64,000 nucleotides of DNA from Aurantiochytrium sp. KH105. Lineage: Eukaryota; Sar; Bigyra; Thraustochytrida; Thraustochytriidae. The position numbers were made by a program, and so were the translations under genes. Position 1 is the first letter of the stretch, and each line of letters starts with the position of its first letter. Of this stretch, positions 31,493 through 42,512 are shown piece by piece. The stretch lies in assembly GCA_003116975.1 (NCBI GenBank), contig BGKB01000091.1, positions 1-64,000 on the forward strand, in the 5' to 3' direction. The notes under the pieces were generated by a model. The model saw only the letters and a program-made list of their open reading frames with translations, searched no databases and was not told the DNA's origin.

Positions 31493-32845
31493 ATGGGCGC
31501 CACAACCTCGTCGACGTCGGCGTCGGCGTCGGCGTCGGCGTCAGCGTCAGGAGAAGGGTCTCCCGCGTTCTCTAAGCTTGACCCAAGGCTGCAGGCGCGG
31601 CTGCGCCAAGGCGTGAACTGCAACGTGAAGATTCTCCTGCGCGGCGCGAGGAGATCTGGGAAAACAACACTCCTCCTGCGCCTTCGCGGAAAGTCTCCGC
31701 AAAGCTTTGTAGACTACCACCCGACGCCAGAGATTTCGGTCGGACACGTCCACTGGCGCAACCGCATTTCAGAGGAAATCGTCAAACTCGAGGCCTGGGA
31801 TGTTGTTGATATCGCTCTGACAGACCCAAATGGCGCGAGTGAGGAGGAGCTTGCTGAGATCGCACGTGAGCGAGCGTCGAATCTCGACGAAGACGCCCCT
31901 GCTGCGCTTGCGGACGCGCACTTCCAAATGTTGCGACGTCGACCTTCGTCCGGAGCCACCAAAATCGTCCCGCTCGATGCACGCCAGGTTGACGTTTATC
32001 GGGACGCAGACGGCATCGTCGTCTTGTACAACCCACTGAAACGTTCTTCGTGGCAAGAGGCCCTCGAAATTGTTCGCGCTGCCCCGGCATATCTTCCATG
32101 CGTTGTTCTTCGCAATTTCGCAGACCTGGAAGGTCAGACGTACCACTTCTCGGCGAGTCACGATGACCTAGTCACCATGGAAGAGGCTGCGACAGCACTT
32201 CAGGAGGTCCGCGAGCTTGATGGTGCAGGTGAAAGCGGTCTCGGCATCTTGCAGCACTTTCGATGCTCGCTCAAGGACTCATTTGGGCTTGATCTGCTCT
32301 ACTCGTTCTTCTCGGTCCCCTTTTTGCGACGAAGACGCCAGACCCTTGCGGACCAGCTTCGGTTGACAGAAGCCAGACTTCAAGAGGCAAGCGCATCTCT
32401 CTCCACAAAGGTACAAGAGCAAGATTATGCTCATTTTCTTACATCTCTATCCTCGCTTGCTCCAATCCAAACGAAGCCGCCCATATCGGCTGCAAATCAC
32501 TCCTCCTCGGTTCTCGGGCAGGCGTCATCTTCAACCAGCGTGGCAACCCAAGCTCAAACGGAGAAATCCCCATCGCATGCCCTGAGGCTTGTACACCATT
32601 CCTCGACCGGCACCAACAGTTCTTCAAGTTCTAGTGCACTAAAGCTTCCGCACAGCAAGAAGCTTGCAAGCGACAAGTCTGGCGTCGAGCGCAAAAAAGT
32701 ACCGCAGGACAAGGAGAATTCGCGCGCCAAGGATGCTTTGGAGGCATTCTTGGACGACGTCGAGAGTGACGAGGACTGTGATTCAAACGACTACTATCGC
32801 GAACAGCAAGCCTCTCGAAGTCTCGTTGAAAAGTACACGCGATGA
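31493..32845 (+). CDS. RABL6: Rab-like GTPase RABL6 (PARF/RBEL1)
   Basis: A 450-residue protein with an atypical Rab-like GTPase domain. After a Ser/Ala repeat N-terminus, LDPRLQARLRQGVNCNVKI leads into P-loop GARRSGKTT (about residue 51). The usual DTAGQ is replaced by EAWDVVD and the NKxD position by LRNFADLE, as in animal RABL6. The phrases SFGLDLLYSFFSVPFL and the final DALEAFLDD also match the family. The C-terminal half is Ser-rich and disordered with no prenylation motif. Known role: animal RABL6 binds p14ARF and affects proliferation; in protists the role is unknown. Human RABL6 is longer (729) owing to disordered insertions. ATG 31493 has good context (gcagccatgg). Confidence 0.9.
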   Translation: MGATTSSTSASASASASASGEGSPAFSKLDPRLQARLRQGVNCNVKILLRGARRSGKTTLLLRLRGKSPQSFVDYHPTPEISVGHVHWRNRISEEIVKLEAWDVVDIALTDPNGASEEELAEIARERASNLDEDAPAALADAHFQMLRRRPSSGATKIVPLDARQVDVYRDADGIVVLYNPLKRSSWQEALEIVRAAPAYLPCVVLRNFADLEGQTYHFSASHDDLVTMEEAATALQEVRELDGAGESGLGILQHFRCSLKDSFGLDLLYSFFSVPFLRRRRQTLADQLRLTEARLQEASASLSTKVQEQDYAHFLTSLSSLAPIQTKPPISAANHSSSVLGQASSSTSVATQAQTEKSPSHALRLVHHSSTGTNSSSSSSALKLPHSKKLASDKSGVERKKVPQDKENSRAKDALEAFLDDVESDEDCDSNDYYREQQASRSLVEKYTR

Positions 32846-33215
32846 GACACGTTTTGTGTTTCTACCATCCGATACCTCGTCTTTATGTAGATCGTTCCAA
32901 CCTTGGTCACACGCCAAAGAGCAGATTTTTTTTTCAAGCCTATCCTTTTTCTTTATTTCAATTCTATTCACAATCTTTCCATCGATGGCGGATCTTTCGA
33001 CATTTGAAGGAGATACGTGTACAAACTTGCTTTTCCGCGAGTGTTGCTTCCCCATACTTTCTTTGCGCATCAGAGGGACTCCGCTGGAGATCAAAACGGG
33101 CATCATTGATCGTACAAAGGGGAATACTTGATTGTGAGCCGAATCATTTGAACTATTCAGGTGAGCCTACTTCTCGGATGAAAGACGATCCTTTTCGCTT
33201 CTAAGCCTTGAAACT
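32846..33215. other. Convergent 3' gap, RABL6 / giant gene
   Basis: 370 bases, AT-richer with T-rich runs near 32925-32960. No gene seen. Confidence 0.6.
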
Positions 33216-36200
33216 TTAAACCGCCTTCTCGTCTGAGAACTGGGTCTCAAGGTAGACTTCAATGCCAACGAGAACGATATCGCGATCCTTTTGTTTCTCA
33301 CCTTCGGAAAGATCTTCGTAACGGCCACGCTGCTCGTCAGTGACCCAGGGAAGCTTGCCATTGCGCTTGAGCCAATTATCATGCTGTTCCGCGCTGGCCT
33401 TTTCGATGAAATTCGGGGTCTTGAGCGTTTTCCGAAGGTTGCGCAATCTCTCTGCGCGAGTGTCGCCCATGGTTTGGTTCCAGCAGCGGCGAATGGACTC
33501 GCAGGCAGCGTGCGAGGCAAGCAAGTTTTCTAGCTTAAAGTAGTCCGGCAACTGATGAAATTCAAGGTTCGCAATGTCATACTCGGTATTGTTGATGACC
33601 TTGATGCGAGGCTCGAATCTTCCATCGCTGAGACGAGCACGCTTTGATCGCCACATTTCATGGAGCTTGGTCGCCGTTGATATTTCAAAGGTTTCAAGAT
33701 CATCCGAGACAGCAGTCACGTCTTCCTCATCGAGCTCAGCCATTTCTTCCTCGTCCAGTGTGAAGAGCTCTGTAGCTGATGATCGGCGACGCCGTCCCGT
33801 TGAGCTCTTGGTCGAAGAAGTCTTGGCGTCATCAACCTCACCATCGGAGTCCAGCTCGCTCTCTTGAGTTGGGCCAGCATGCTCTTCGTGCGTGTTATCG
33901 TGATGCGAATCGTTGTTCGCGAGCACAGTTCTGTCTTGGCTGGAGCGCCGCTTCTTTTTGGAAATCCAAAAGCTGAGCTCGGCTTCGCGCCGAGCGTCGA
34001 TCGAGTTGCGTGATTCGAGCAGCTCGAGAAGCAAGGTCAGCTTCTCGGAAAGCGAACGCTCGTCAGTCTTGGTGCCCTCCTCCGCAGTGGAGTCGTCGGC
34101 GCCGTCTTCGTCGGAGCTCTTTTGCCAAATTTTGAGGCGCGTTTGAGCTTGCGTAGAGGAGTGGTCGAGGGCAGACCACAGATTTGTACGTTCCATAAGG
34201 GAGTAAAACTCGACGATGGTCTCCACACCAAAGAACTCGAGTTGCTCGGGGGTCGGGATGCTAATGAGTTCCGCAACGCGGCCGAGGGCTTCAAGAAAGT
34301 CTTGATAGCTGAGCGCAATCATCGGTTCCCACTCTGCAACCCAATTAACGACGTTCGTAGTCGAAAGCACAAACGCAAAGGTGGACTCACGAATTGTAAA
34401 ATTGGCTGTGAAGAGCCCCAGATTACGAAGCCCTTGATTCCACTCTTGAATCGCAAGTCGTTCCTTTTCCAGCCCTCCCCAACGCGAAGAACGTTGCGTT
34501 GTGCCAGCCATTTCTGTGAACCACTGTATAAGCATGGAGCGGTGCGCTTGAATCACGGCAGAGACATCCTCTGTGTAAAGATACCGAACACGCCAGCTAT
34601 CAAAGTCGAGAACAGTCTCGGGCCCGAGATAGCGAACCACATGTACCTGAATGAAATGATCGAGAGCAGCAGCAATTGAAGGATTTTCCGAGCTGCAGTA
34701 TTTGGCGTGCGCGATGCGAAGGATAACGTCGAGAAACTCATGACGCATGAGTCTGCGGCACCGCTTGAGGCTGAGGGGATCACACTGCTCGTTAAGACGA
34801 CGTACCTTGGCATCCTTGTCGTCAGGGACCATGCTTGCTACACGAATGAAAATGTTCATACAATCATGTGTGAACGTGGATCCCTTTTTTTCGAGGACGT
34901 GAATGTCCGTGAGAAGCCGCAAAAAGGAGGGAGGCAGCATCGCAAAGGGATTCTGTGGAGTGAGAGCGCAATAAAAGCGATAAATTGAGAGAAGCAGCGG
35001 CGAAGCACCAATGAGGAGATCTCTGGCGATCTCGGCATCCTCGGGGTCAAAGTGGTCGAGAAAATCGCGGAAGCCCTTCTTTTTCATGTTCAGTTCCCAG
35101 TCGACGCTCGCGCATGCCTTTGCAATGGGATTCTCGTCGAGAAATGCCCGCCGGCCATCAAAAGCTTCAACGCATAGCTGCGGGCCTTCGTCTTCCTCCT
35201 GCGCGCCCTCAATGAGACGCACGATACGCCCAGGAACCCGAATAGCGAACGGTAGCGTATCGTCAAGTACGCATCCATTGGGAGTCCAACATACACCCGT
35301 TTCGGCCTGACCTCGCTCGAGATGAGCGAGTTCCTTGAGCGGCTCGCCAAGCACAGGAGGAGGGATGCGAGCACCGTCTTCGTGATTTTGACTATACACC
35401 TGGGGAGGCTCGGGTTGTTGAATTTTCTGGAAGACCTTTGGCTCGAGTTTGCCCACAAGTGAACGTGTGTCAACGAGCATCCCACTTCCACCGTCTGGAA
35501 GCCCTGGCAACGCATCGAGAATCTGTCGCGCGGAGAGATGCACGTCAACCGCACATTTAACGTCGTCCTCGTTTTCGTCATGTTGAAGGGAGGCATCCAC
35601 GTCGATTCTCCCAAGATGGATGAGGTCATGGGGGGACGGAGGCGCACCGAGCTTGTCAAAGTCCAGGTAAAGGTCAATGATGTTACGTGGGCCATTGTAA
35701 AATACGTATCCACGGCGACCCTCGGGTGCCTCATAGAGTGTGAGTTCTTCATGGACGCGCGCGCCTTCTACATGCCCAAAGAGCGCCATTTTGTCGCGCT
35801 TGAGACGCTGCGAGTTGCGAGGATGCTGGAGAGCGCGAGCAACAAATTGTGCGGGTGTCTCTTGAGCTGCAGCAACCTCGCTGCCCGCTGGCGCAAAGCA
35901 AAAGCTTTCGCGTTCAACGGTGACAGACGTCACGCCGATGTCTTTAATGTTGGGCGCCCAGGGGTCCACCGATAATTTCGCAGCCTGGTCTGCTTCTTGC
36001 CAAAGGGACTTGACAGGGGAGCGCAAACGGTGATGAAGTTTTTCGTTGGCCGCAGCAAATTGCGCGCGAGAAAATGCTGTGAACCTGGAGTGCCGGTTTG
36101 TCGGCCCTGCAACAGTCTCATGAAACCAAACACGATTTCCGCTCTTTTCGTCGGGGCCAATTGAGGAAGACTTCCAAGGAGGCAAGAGAAGTGGCGAGCC

Positions 36201-39200
36201 AGCTGCGGCAAAGGGTCGCTTGGTAGACTTTGGTGGAGTAGGCTTGGGTGTTCTTGCTGCGCTAGTCTTCACTCTTGCTGCGCTGTTTGCCCCCGGTGAC
36301 CAAGCCGTCGGCGAGCCACGCGTATCTGTCTTGTTGGTGCGGGCCCATGCACGTTCTTTCGCGAGACGAAACTGCATTTCGAGATCATGCTCTTCGTCAA
36401 AAGACTCCGGATTTGCATTGTCGCGCTCGTATGGAATGAGGGAAGAAGTCATGTCGCGAGCAAGATGGTCGTTGGCACGCAAAGCCGATTTGGCTCCTTG
36501 ACTTTTCGAGGGGGCTGCATTCAGTGGCGACGCATTCGGGGCGAAAATGATGGACCGAAAAGGCCAAAGTAGGGAGCGGTCCGGAGAGGTAATTCTTTGC
36601 GGGGAAGTCTCGAGGACAAGACGATGCGCTCGAAAGGCGCTCATGGCTTTGCAGAGATCGTCTTCTTCCTTTGGACAAGGTCCTCGCCCGCTTTGACGCA
36701 TAGTACCCTGGGATTCACGGTCCGAAGAAGAGCGAGATGCTCTCGGAAGCAGATTGTTGGAAGCGTCTTCGCGCAGACTTGACTCGAGCTCGGCGAGCCA
36801 GCGAGTAAAGGCGCAACGAACGTCCCTTCTAGAGTTTGTGGCTGCTTTTGCAATCCGAGCGCTGCCGACGTCGCTGCGATCATCCTCTTCTGTGGCCTGG
36901 GCCAGGGTTGCCTGCCAGTCTGCATCCGATAGCGCGGCCCATCCCGATATTTCTTTGGCACGGAGCTCTGCTTGATATATTTTGGGTCGGTTGGCAGTGT
37001 TTTCGGCCAGAAGTTGCAAGAGCGCGGAAAGGAGATCCTGCAGGTCGGGTGTCTGGGAATCAGCAGCAACCCAGCATCCGACGACGAGGCGGTAGAACCC
37101 AAGTTTTGCGATCTCCTTTTGTCCAACATCCGATTCTGCATACTTGAGAAGGGCGAGGAGCGCGGCCCGACGTTCTTTGTGCGAGCTTTCGGTGGCTAGT
37201 TCGAGAAGCTGCGTCGCCCGTCCACTGTTTTTGAGGAGCTGCTGATGCTCCTCGGAGAGCGGCAGCCGAGCCATAAGGGTTGCGCCAGTGGTCCGCAGAA
37301 CCTCGGTGTCTTCATCGAGGTGTTGTATGGCGAGTTTGAGCAAATTGGAGGCTCGAAGCTTTTGCTTGAGAACGCCTCTTTGCGTAATGACACGCGGGTC
37401 TTTGAGGGTTCGAATTCTGTGCGCAAGATGCGCGAGGAGGTTTGTACTCCGCTCACGAACCTGAGGGCACATTGCGCGCGAATAACTGCATTTGTACAGA
37501 ATATCGAGCATGAAGGCATTTGCCGGTTTGGCAGGGATGGTGAGAAGAACAGGCGAGAAGTCCACTGTCAGCCACAAGAGGTTAAGAGCCTGCAAGGCAA
37601 TTCGTTGCATGATGTCCTTGGCGGGACCAGCAGGCTGTAGCGACTGTCGGGCCACCCGTCCGCAACGTTCACGCGCGGCGACAATAGTATCGACAATATC
37701 GCAGGCCGTCTGCACGGCTCTGTGCAGGAGCAACTCCTCGAATAGTGAAGCACGGACGGACGCTTGACGAAGAGTATCACCCTGAAATACGAGAAGCCAC
37801 AAAGCGCTTAGACTCGCTTCTATATTTTCGAGTCGCGCGAGACTTCTCTCAGCTACTTCTGGTCCTGCCTTTGCGATGTCACTAACCGCTCGGTGAATGA
37901 TTCCCAACAAAGTTCCGACCGCATTTTGCTGAGAGATGAAGAGAGTGGCATTTTCTTGATGTCGCGCAAGACACCACGTTGCCATGGCAAGACTCGAGAC
38001 GCACTTCGCGAAATGTAGCTCATCATTTGCTGCAAACGTAGCAAGTTGATAGATCAGGGTAGAGATGACGTCGCTTGACACCGGTTTAAGATGATTGTTC
38101 GATGTCAGTGCATCTGAGGCGACGTCGAGCTTCGCTTCGGGTACTACCGCAGACGTTGCAGCTGGTCTTTGCGATGCGTCGGGCGACAGTGGCTTCTTTG
38201 ACATGGACGGCTTCTGGGGCGACGACGGCGCCCTTGATTTCAACGCTGCCTCTAAAAAGGCCGAGACATCGCTTGTTCCCGTACCAGAGCCAGAACCAGT
38301 AGCGGCTGCACTAAGAGCAGATGTAGCAGTTGCGGCTGCAACAATGTCACTTTTTCTTGCCGCTACGGCGGCGAGCGCCGGTGATGCTGGCGCACTTGGC
38401 TGCTGCAAGGTATTCTTTGGTAAAGCTTCAAGTGGTCTGTTCAAGTCAACAGTGTCTGCATTAGCGTCAGGGAGCACTGGCCCGAAAGTAAAGAGCATGA
38501 CGGCCCCGGCTAAGAGGACATGGGTCGTTTTGCTTCGCGCAAATTGCCAGGACGAACGGCACGTGGTGAGATGAGATAGAAGCATGGGAAGTCCGCCATT
38601 TGAGTCGACGAGAACATGACCCTGCTGCGTTTTTGCAAGCAGGTTGATGAGACTGCGAGCCATGGACTCTTCGACAGCTGCGCTCGTCGCATTTTGCACA
38701 GCAATTGGAGTGAGCACCGGCAGTGCAGGCCAATAAGGAAAGGGCGAAGCTTGAGGCTGCGGAACATTGACTCGATGAAGTGCAATGTCGTCTTGAACAG
38801 AAAGTTTGCCGCACTTACCATTCGAGAATAATTGGTTTCGTGCATTCACTTCTGCATCCGCATCGTCTCTGCATACGCGCCGCGCAGATTTAAGTTTGAA
38901 CGTGGCTCTGCGACGAAAGCTGTTCAAGAGTCTTGAGGCGTCCTCGTGGGTTTCGTGACTTTGCGCTACGTCGGACACTGCCGCTGAAGTTCCCCGGCGA
39001 AGCAAGCGGGCAGCAATTTGCGGCACGTCGAGGAGTCGCTCTGTGGCAATAGCGGCCAGACAAAGCGCCTCTTCGAGGCGATGTTGCGTCTTGGGGCAAT
39101 GCTGGGATGTCTCAACAAGGTATAAGCGCAGCCAGCCCTCATGTCCGAAGCCGAGGAAATGGGCAAGAAAGTTGAAAACTGCGTCGAGCTCACGATCCTG

Positions 39201-41387
39201 AACGGAGGAAGCATGCGTTTTGCATCGTACGAAAAGGTCACGACTGCTGACACATTGTTTGTTCATGGCGATGGACCAGGCAGAGCAGGAATTGATGACA
39301 TGAAATATGACTTCAAGCACGTATGCGTCCGTAGAGTTGGGGAGATGATCCTTGGTCTCGTACGACATCCACTGTATTCCTTTGGAAGCAGAAAGCTCAT
39401 TGGTCTCTCCATAGACTTCGCCGAGATATCCCTTGGCAGGAATACTTGTTTCTGGCTTTGACGAGAAACTCCGTGGCTCGTCTCCAAGACCAGCAACAGC
39501 AATAGATGCAGACGCAATCGAAGCTTGCGAACCCACCCGATGAAATGTGCCTTCACCCGCGGAGCTTGCGTCGAGCGAGTGTGCCTCGGTTCCTAGGACG
39601 AGGTCTCGAAGTCTGCGCAGCGAAGGTGCGAAGTGGGATACGCGAGCCTCAACACGCCGAGCGATCTTGGCCAGGGCCCAGCGGCCAAGCCCGACAACTC
39701 CGGAAGGGACGACTTTTGATGCGAGAAGAAAGTCTCGCAGAGGATGCAAAATGGGCAACGTGTTGGGATCGTGCTTTGTCTGGATATGAACCCTCCCTGT
39801 GCATTTTTTAGCGCAACAAAGCTTATCTTGCAGTTCTGCGCCATGGGCGATTTGCGCGACGAGAACTGCGGCGCCAAGTTTGCAGGCTACGTCGGTACAG
39901 GCAGGTGTTGCGGCGCGCTGAGTAATTTCTCGCAAGAACTCACCGAGCGCGGCGGTACTTGCTCTTGCGTTGCCGATCGTGACTGACTTGACGGAGCTGG
40001 CACGTTTTCGCTTTGTTCGGCGTCGCCTTGAGCTCGACAATTCGCGCGTGAGCTCGGTGCAAGAGTAGGATTGCAGCTCACAGGGCGCAGAGACAGTGGG
40101 GTAATCTCCAGCGCCAGTGCCAGCGTTGTGAGCCGGTTTCGCCTCGTCCGCAACCGTGGCAGACAATGCCGCAGAAACGTTGAGAATTGGCAAATAAACG
40201 CCGAGAATAGCTTCGCAGATTTCCGGCGATGCGCCAGACTGTACGCATGCGGCGAAGAATCCGAGCTGATCGAGCGCTGGCGCGATGCACATGGGGTCAG
40301 AGGCGAAATGAGCGAGCATGCGCAAGAGCAAAAGCGCGGCTTGTGGAGGGGGATAGGACACGAGGTTGGAAATGTTGTTGTGGATCACGTGGAAGGCACG
40401 TTGCGGTGCCTCGAGTTGCTTGAGACGCTGATACGTACCGGTCGTGGTCAGTGCGAGTGCCTGAAGTGCGCCCGCAGCAATGGCCTGCGTGGGATGGTTG
40501 CGCTCTGCGCGTTCAAGAAAGGTGAGTATCTGCTCAAGACGTTCGTCGGAAAAGGATGCGTGATTTTCAGCATGAAGCGCTAGTTCCCAGAGCTCATGAA
40601 GGCCTTGGGCGTGATGATCCCGAACGTCTTGCAGTTGTTGTGACGGGTCGGCTTGGAAGTGTGTTTCGCCCGCATTAAGGCGAAGCACGGCATAACGGAG
40701 TTTGCCTTTGCCCAAGAGAAAACGATCGATTTGGGTAAATGCTGCGCGAAGCTTTGCCGCGCGGCGGTTGGGCGCATTGAGCAGCCAGCGCTGAAGCACG
40801 GCGCAAAAGTTCTTGTCCGAGACGACGGGGAGCCAATTTGCTGATGTGATGCGCAGCAGGTGCTCGGCAATCTTGTGCCGGTGGTCAGTGAGTTCGAGGA
40901 ATGCAAATGCGCGCTGTGTGTCGAGACCGAGCGCATCAACGTCGACGAAAAAGTCGACTTTGGCTGCATCCTGAAGACTTGGTGTACCAGGACAGCTGAG
41001 CTCAATGAATTTATATAGTGCGTCGAGCGTTTTAAATCGGAGTGAGGCGTCGCTGGGTTGCAGGTCGGCGGTGCGTCGGGTGCGTTTCCTACTGAGCTGA
41101 CCCTTGCGCTGGTGTGTCTTGGTCTCGTTTGCGGTATCTGTGAGGTGCTCTCGGTGGAGGATGATTTCGTCATGGGTGCCGTTCTTCCCGGCGCGACGAG
41201 CTTGCTGCTGCGCGCCTTCGTCGTCTTCGTCGACAAGGGCCAAACTGAAGCAGGGTTCGCCTTGATGCTGCGTTTCTCCGTTTTGAGGTCCGAAGCCATT
41301 GCTTGTGGCGCCGCGTCCTAGCGTGCGCATGCGGGCACGCAGACGGAATTTTCCTCCGGAAGCTGCCGACGAGGATGCGAACGACAT
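33216..41387 (-). CDS. Giant helical-repeat protein with RyR-like C-terminus
   Basis: A 2,723-residue single-exon protein from ATG 41387, whose context gccaccatgtcg is ideal. The first 1,500 residues are mostly helical with armadillo/HEAT-like repeats (for example KLAIQHLDEDTEVLRTTGAT and LLKYAESDVGQKEIAKLG). A disordered Ser/Pro/Lys stretch lies at about 1560-1790, then a globular region with Trp-rich and helical segments to about 2400, acidic low-complexity sequence, and the end. The last 160 residues resemble two RyR-domain halves: KLHEMWRSKRARLSDGRFEPR with DIANLEFHQLPDYFKLENL, and HDNWLKRNGKLPWV with YEDLSEGEKQKDRD. Known: RyR repeats occur in calcium channels and in scattered soluble proteins. 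No channel segment is seen, so a scaffold is inferred; function unknown. Confidence 0.85.
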   Translation of the reverse strand: MSFASSSAASGGKFRLRARMRTLGRGATSNGFGPQNGETQHQGEPCFSLALVDEDDEGAQQQARRAGKNGTHDEIILHREHLTDTANETKTHQRKGQLSRKRTRRTADLQPSDASLRFKTLDALYKFIELSCPGTPSLQDAAKVDFFVDVDALGLDTQRAFAFLELTDHRHKIAEHLLRITSANWLPVVSDKNFCAVLQRWLLNAPNRRAAKLRAAFTQIDRFLLGKGKLRYAVLRLNAGETHFQADPSQQLQDVRDHHAQGLHELWELALHAENHASFSDERLEQILTFLERAERNHPTQAIAAGALQALALTTTGTYQRLKQLEAPQRAFHVIHNNISNLVSYPPPQAALLLLRMLAHFASDPMCIAPALDQLGFFAACVQSGASPEICEAILGVYLPILNVSAALSATVADEAKPAHNAGTGAGDYPTVSAPCELQSYSCTELTRELSSSRRRRTKRKRASSVKSVTIGNARASTAALGEFLREITQRAATPACTDVACKLGAAVLVAQIAHGAELQDKLCCAKKCTGRVHIQTKHDPNTLPILHPLRDFLLASKVVPSGVVGLGRWALAKIARRVEARVSHFAPSLRRLRDLVLGTEAHSLDASSAGEGTFHRVGSQASIASASIAVAGLGDEPRSFSSKPETSIPAKGYLGEVYGETNELSASKGIQWMSYETKDHLPNSTDAYVLEVIFHVINSCSAWSIAMNKQCVSSRDLFVRCKTHASSVQDRELDAVFNFLAHFLGFGHEGWLRLYLVETSQHCPKTQHRLEEALCLAAIATERLLDVPQIAARLLRRGTSAAVSDVAQSHETHEDASRLLNSFRRRATFKLKSARRVCRDDADAEVNARNQLFSNGKCGKLSVQDDIALHRVNVPQPQASPFPYWPALPVLTPIAVQNATSAAVEESMARSLINLLAKTQQGHVLVDSNGGLPMLLSHLTTCRSSWQFARSKTTHVLLAGAVMLFTFGPVLPDANADTVDLNRPLEALPKNTLQQPSAPASPALAAVAARKSDIVAAATATSALSAAATGSGSGTGTSDVSAFLEAALKSRAPSSPQKPSMSKKPLSPDASQRPAATSAVVPEAKLDVASDALTSNNHLKPVSSDVISTLIYQLATFAANDELHFAKCVSSLAMATWCLARHQENATLFISQQNAVGTLLGIIHRAVSDIAKAGPEVAERSLARLENIEASLSALWLLVFQGDTLRQASVRASLFEELLLHRAVQTACDIVDTIVAARERCGRVARQSLQPAGPAKDIMQRIALQALNLLWLTVDFSPVLLTIPAKPANAFMLDILYKCSYSRAMCPQVRERSTNLLAHLAHRIRTLKDPRVITQRGVLKQKLRASNLLKLAIQHLDEDTEVLRTTGATLMARLPLSEEHQQLLKNSGRATQLLELATESSHKERRAALLALLKYAESDVGQKEIAKLGFYRLVVGCWVAADSQTPDLQDLLSALLQLLAENTANRPKIYQAELRAKEISGWAALSDADWQATLAQATEEDDRSDVGSARIAKAATNSRRDVRCAFTRWLAELESSLREDASNNLLPRASRSSSDRESQGTMRQSGRGPCPKEEDDLCKAMSAFRAHRLVLETSPQRITSPDRSLLWPFRSIIFAPNASPLNAAPSKSQGAKSALRANDHLARDMTSSLIPYERDNANPESFDEEHDLEMQFRLAKERAWARTNKTDTRGSPTAWSPGANSAARVKTSAARTPKPTPPKSTKRPFAAAGSPLLLPPWKSSSIGPDEKSGNRVWFHETVAGPTNRHSRFTAFSRAQFAAANEKLHHRLRSPVKSLWQEADQAAKLSVDPWAPNIKDIGVTSVTVERESFCFAPAGSEVAAAQETPAQFVARALQHPRNSQRLKRDKMALFGHVEGARVHEELTLYEAPEGRRGYVFYNGPRNIIDLYLDFDKLGAPPSPHDLIHLGRIDVDASLQHDENEDDVKCAVDVHLSARQILDALPGLPDGGSGMLVDTRSLVGKLEPKVFQKIQQPEPPQVYSQNHEDGARIPPPVLGEPLKELAHLERGQAETGVCWTPNGCVLDDTLPFAIRVPGRIVRLIEGAQEEDEGPQLCVEAFDGRRAFLDENPIAKACASVDWELNMKKKGFRDFLDHFDPEDAEIARDLLIGASPLLLSIYRFYCALTPQNPFAMLPPSFLRLLTDIHVLEKKGSTFTHDCMNIFIRVASMVPDDKDAKVRRLNEQCDPLSLKRCRRLMRHEFLDVILRIAHAKYCSSENPSIAAALDHFIQVHVVRYLGPETVLDFDSWRVRYLYTEDVSAVIQAHRSMLIQWFTEMAGTTQRSSRWGGLEKERLAIQEWNQGLRNLGLFTANFTIRESTFAFVLSTTNVVNWVAEWEPMIALSYQDFLEALGRVAELISIPTPEQLEFFGVETIVEFYSLMERTNLWSALDHSSTQAQTRLKIWQKSSDEDGADDSTAEEGTKTDERSLSEKLTLLLELLESRNSIDARREAELSFWISKKKRRSSQDRTVLANNDSHHDNTHEEHAGPTQESELDSDGEVDDAKTSSTKSSTGRRRRSSATELFTLDEEEMAELDEEDVTAVSDDLETFEISTATKLHEMWRSKRARLSDGRFEPRIKVINNTEYDIANLEFHQLPDYFKLENLLASHAACESIRRCWNQTMGDTRAERLRNLRKTLKTPNFIEKASAEQHDNWLKRNGKLPWVTDEQRGRYEDLSEGEKQKDRDIVLVGIEVYLETQFSDEKAV

Positions 41388-42512
41388 GGTGGCATGCCTC
41401 GAGGCGTCGCCGTTCGTCTGCGTCAGGCAGTCGCCTCGACCAGCCAAGGCTGGCGAGCGATGCGAGGGAGCACACACGTCAAAGCAAAATGCGCTGCACG
41501 CACGCTTTCCAATCCCGCAGAACCTGGCTCTCTATGAAGGTGGAACGAGCGAGGCCTTTGCGATCGCGACAATCTTGTGCATGTACGAGTAGTACAGGAC
41601 GGGCATCAACGGACCCCGGGTTCCATGCACCAGACCAGGCAGTGCACACTATGCTTGTTCCGTATTTCCGGATTTCAATACCGGTATTCCGGGTTATTGG
41701 CGCGGCTTAGGCTCCCCTCTCTTGTCCGCCCTCCTCTCAACATCTCCCCGCAGGTCCCGGTGGCTTTAGGAGGAGTACTTTTCCTCCAGTGCAGCGGACT
41801 GCTCCACAGGAACGCGCGCCGAAGCGGCCGAGATTCCGACCGAACTGCTTCCGCGGCGATTCCGCACTTTCTGCCTCGCGGCGCAAGTGCTCTATCGCCG
41901 TTACACGACCTGCCTCGCGCGCCTCCACTGGCGCCGCCGCCCCTCTCCCGGCACTGGCCCGCACCTCCCCCCGGCCCCACTGCCGTTTTCCTCCGCGCTC
42001 GGCCTCGCCTCCTTTCTCCGCCGCCAGCACAGGCAGGCACGGCAGGCCGCTTCCGCCGCGGCCTGCCCGCCCGTCTCCCTGCCCGCCGGCATCGGCGCCG
42101 CCTTCGCCTTCGCGCCCGCCTTCCTTGCGCCTCTCTCTCCGGGCGGCCGCGGCGGCCGCGGCGAGAAAGACAGGCGCGCGCGAGGGCTGGCGCGCTGCCG
42201 GTGGCGGCTGGGGCCCGTTTCTCCCTCGCTTCTTCTCTCTCTCTCTCCTTCATTCGCTGTGCAAGCGAAGGCGACTAGCACTGCAGTGCAGGCACGGCAA
42301 GATTAGAACTACTAGCGAGCTCTGCGTCCACTGCCAGCCGTCCGGGCCGAGACACAAACCTCTAACCGGAGAAACGCGCGAGGCCGAGCGAGCGAGCGCG
42401 CGAGCGGAGCGGAGAGCGAGCGGAGCGGAGCGGGCGGCGAGCGAGCGGGCGCACGGCGGCGAGCGGGGCGCGGAAGGGCAGGGAAGGGCAGCGCAGCGCA
42501 GGGCTCGGCGCG
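41388..42512. promoter_or_regulatory. Divergent upstream region, giant gene / DUF1664
   Basis: 1.1 kb. From 41750 to 42260 the plus strand is C/T-rich and ends in a CT run; from 42320 to 42512 it is G/A-rich (gagcgagcg, gcggagcgg units) directly before the DUF1664 ATG. Long frames on both strands are GC-bias artefacts. Confidence 0.5.
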
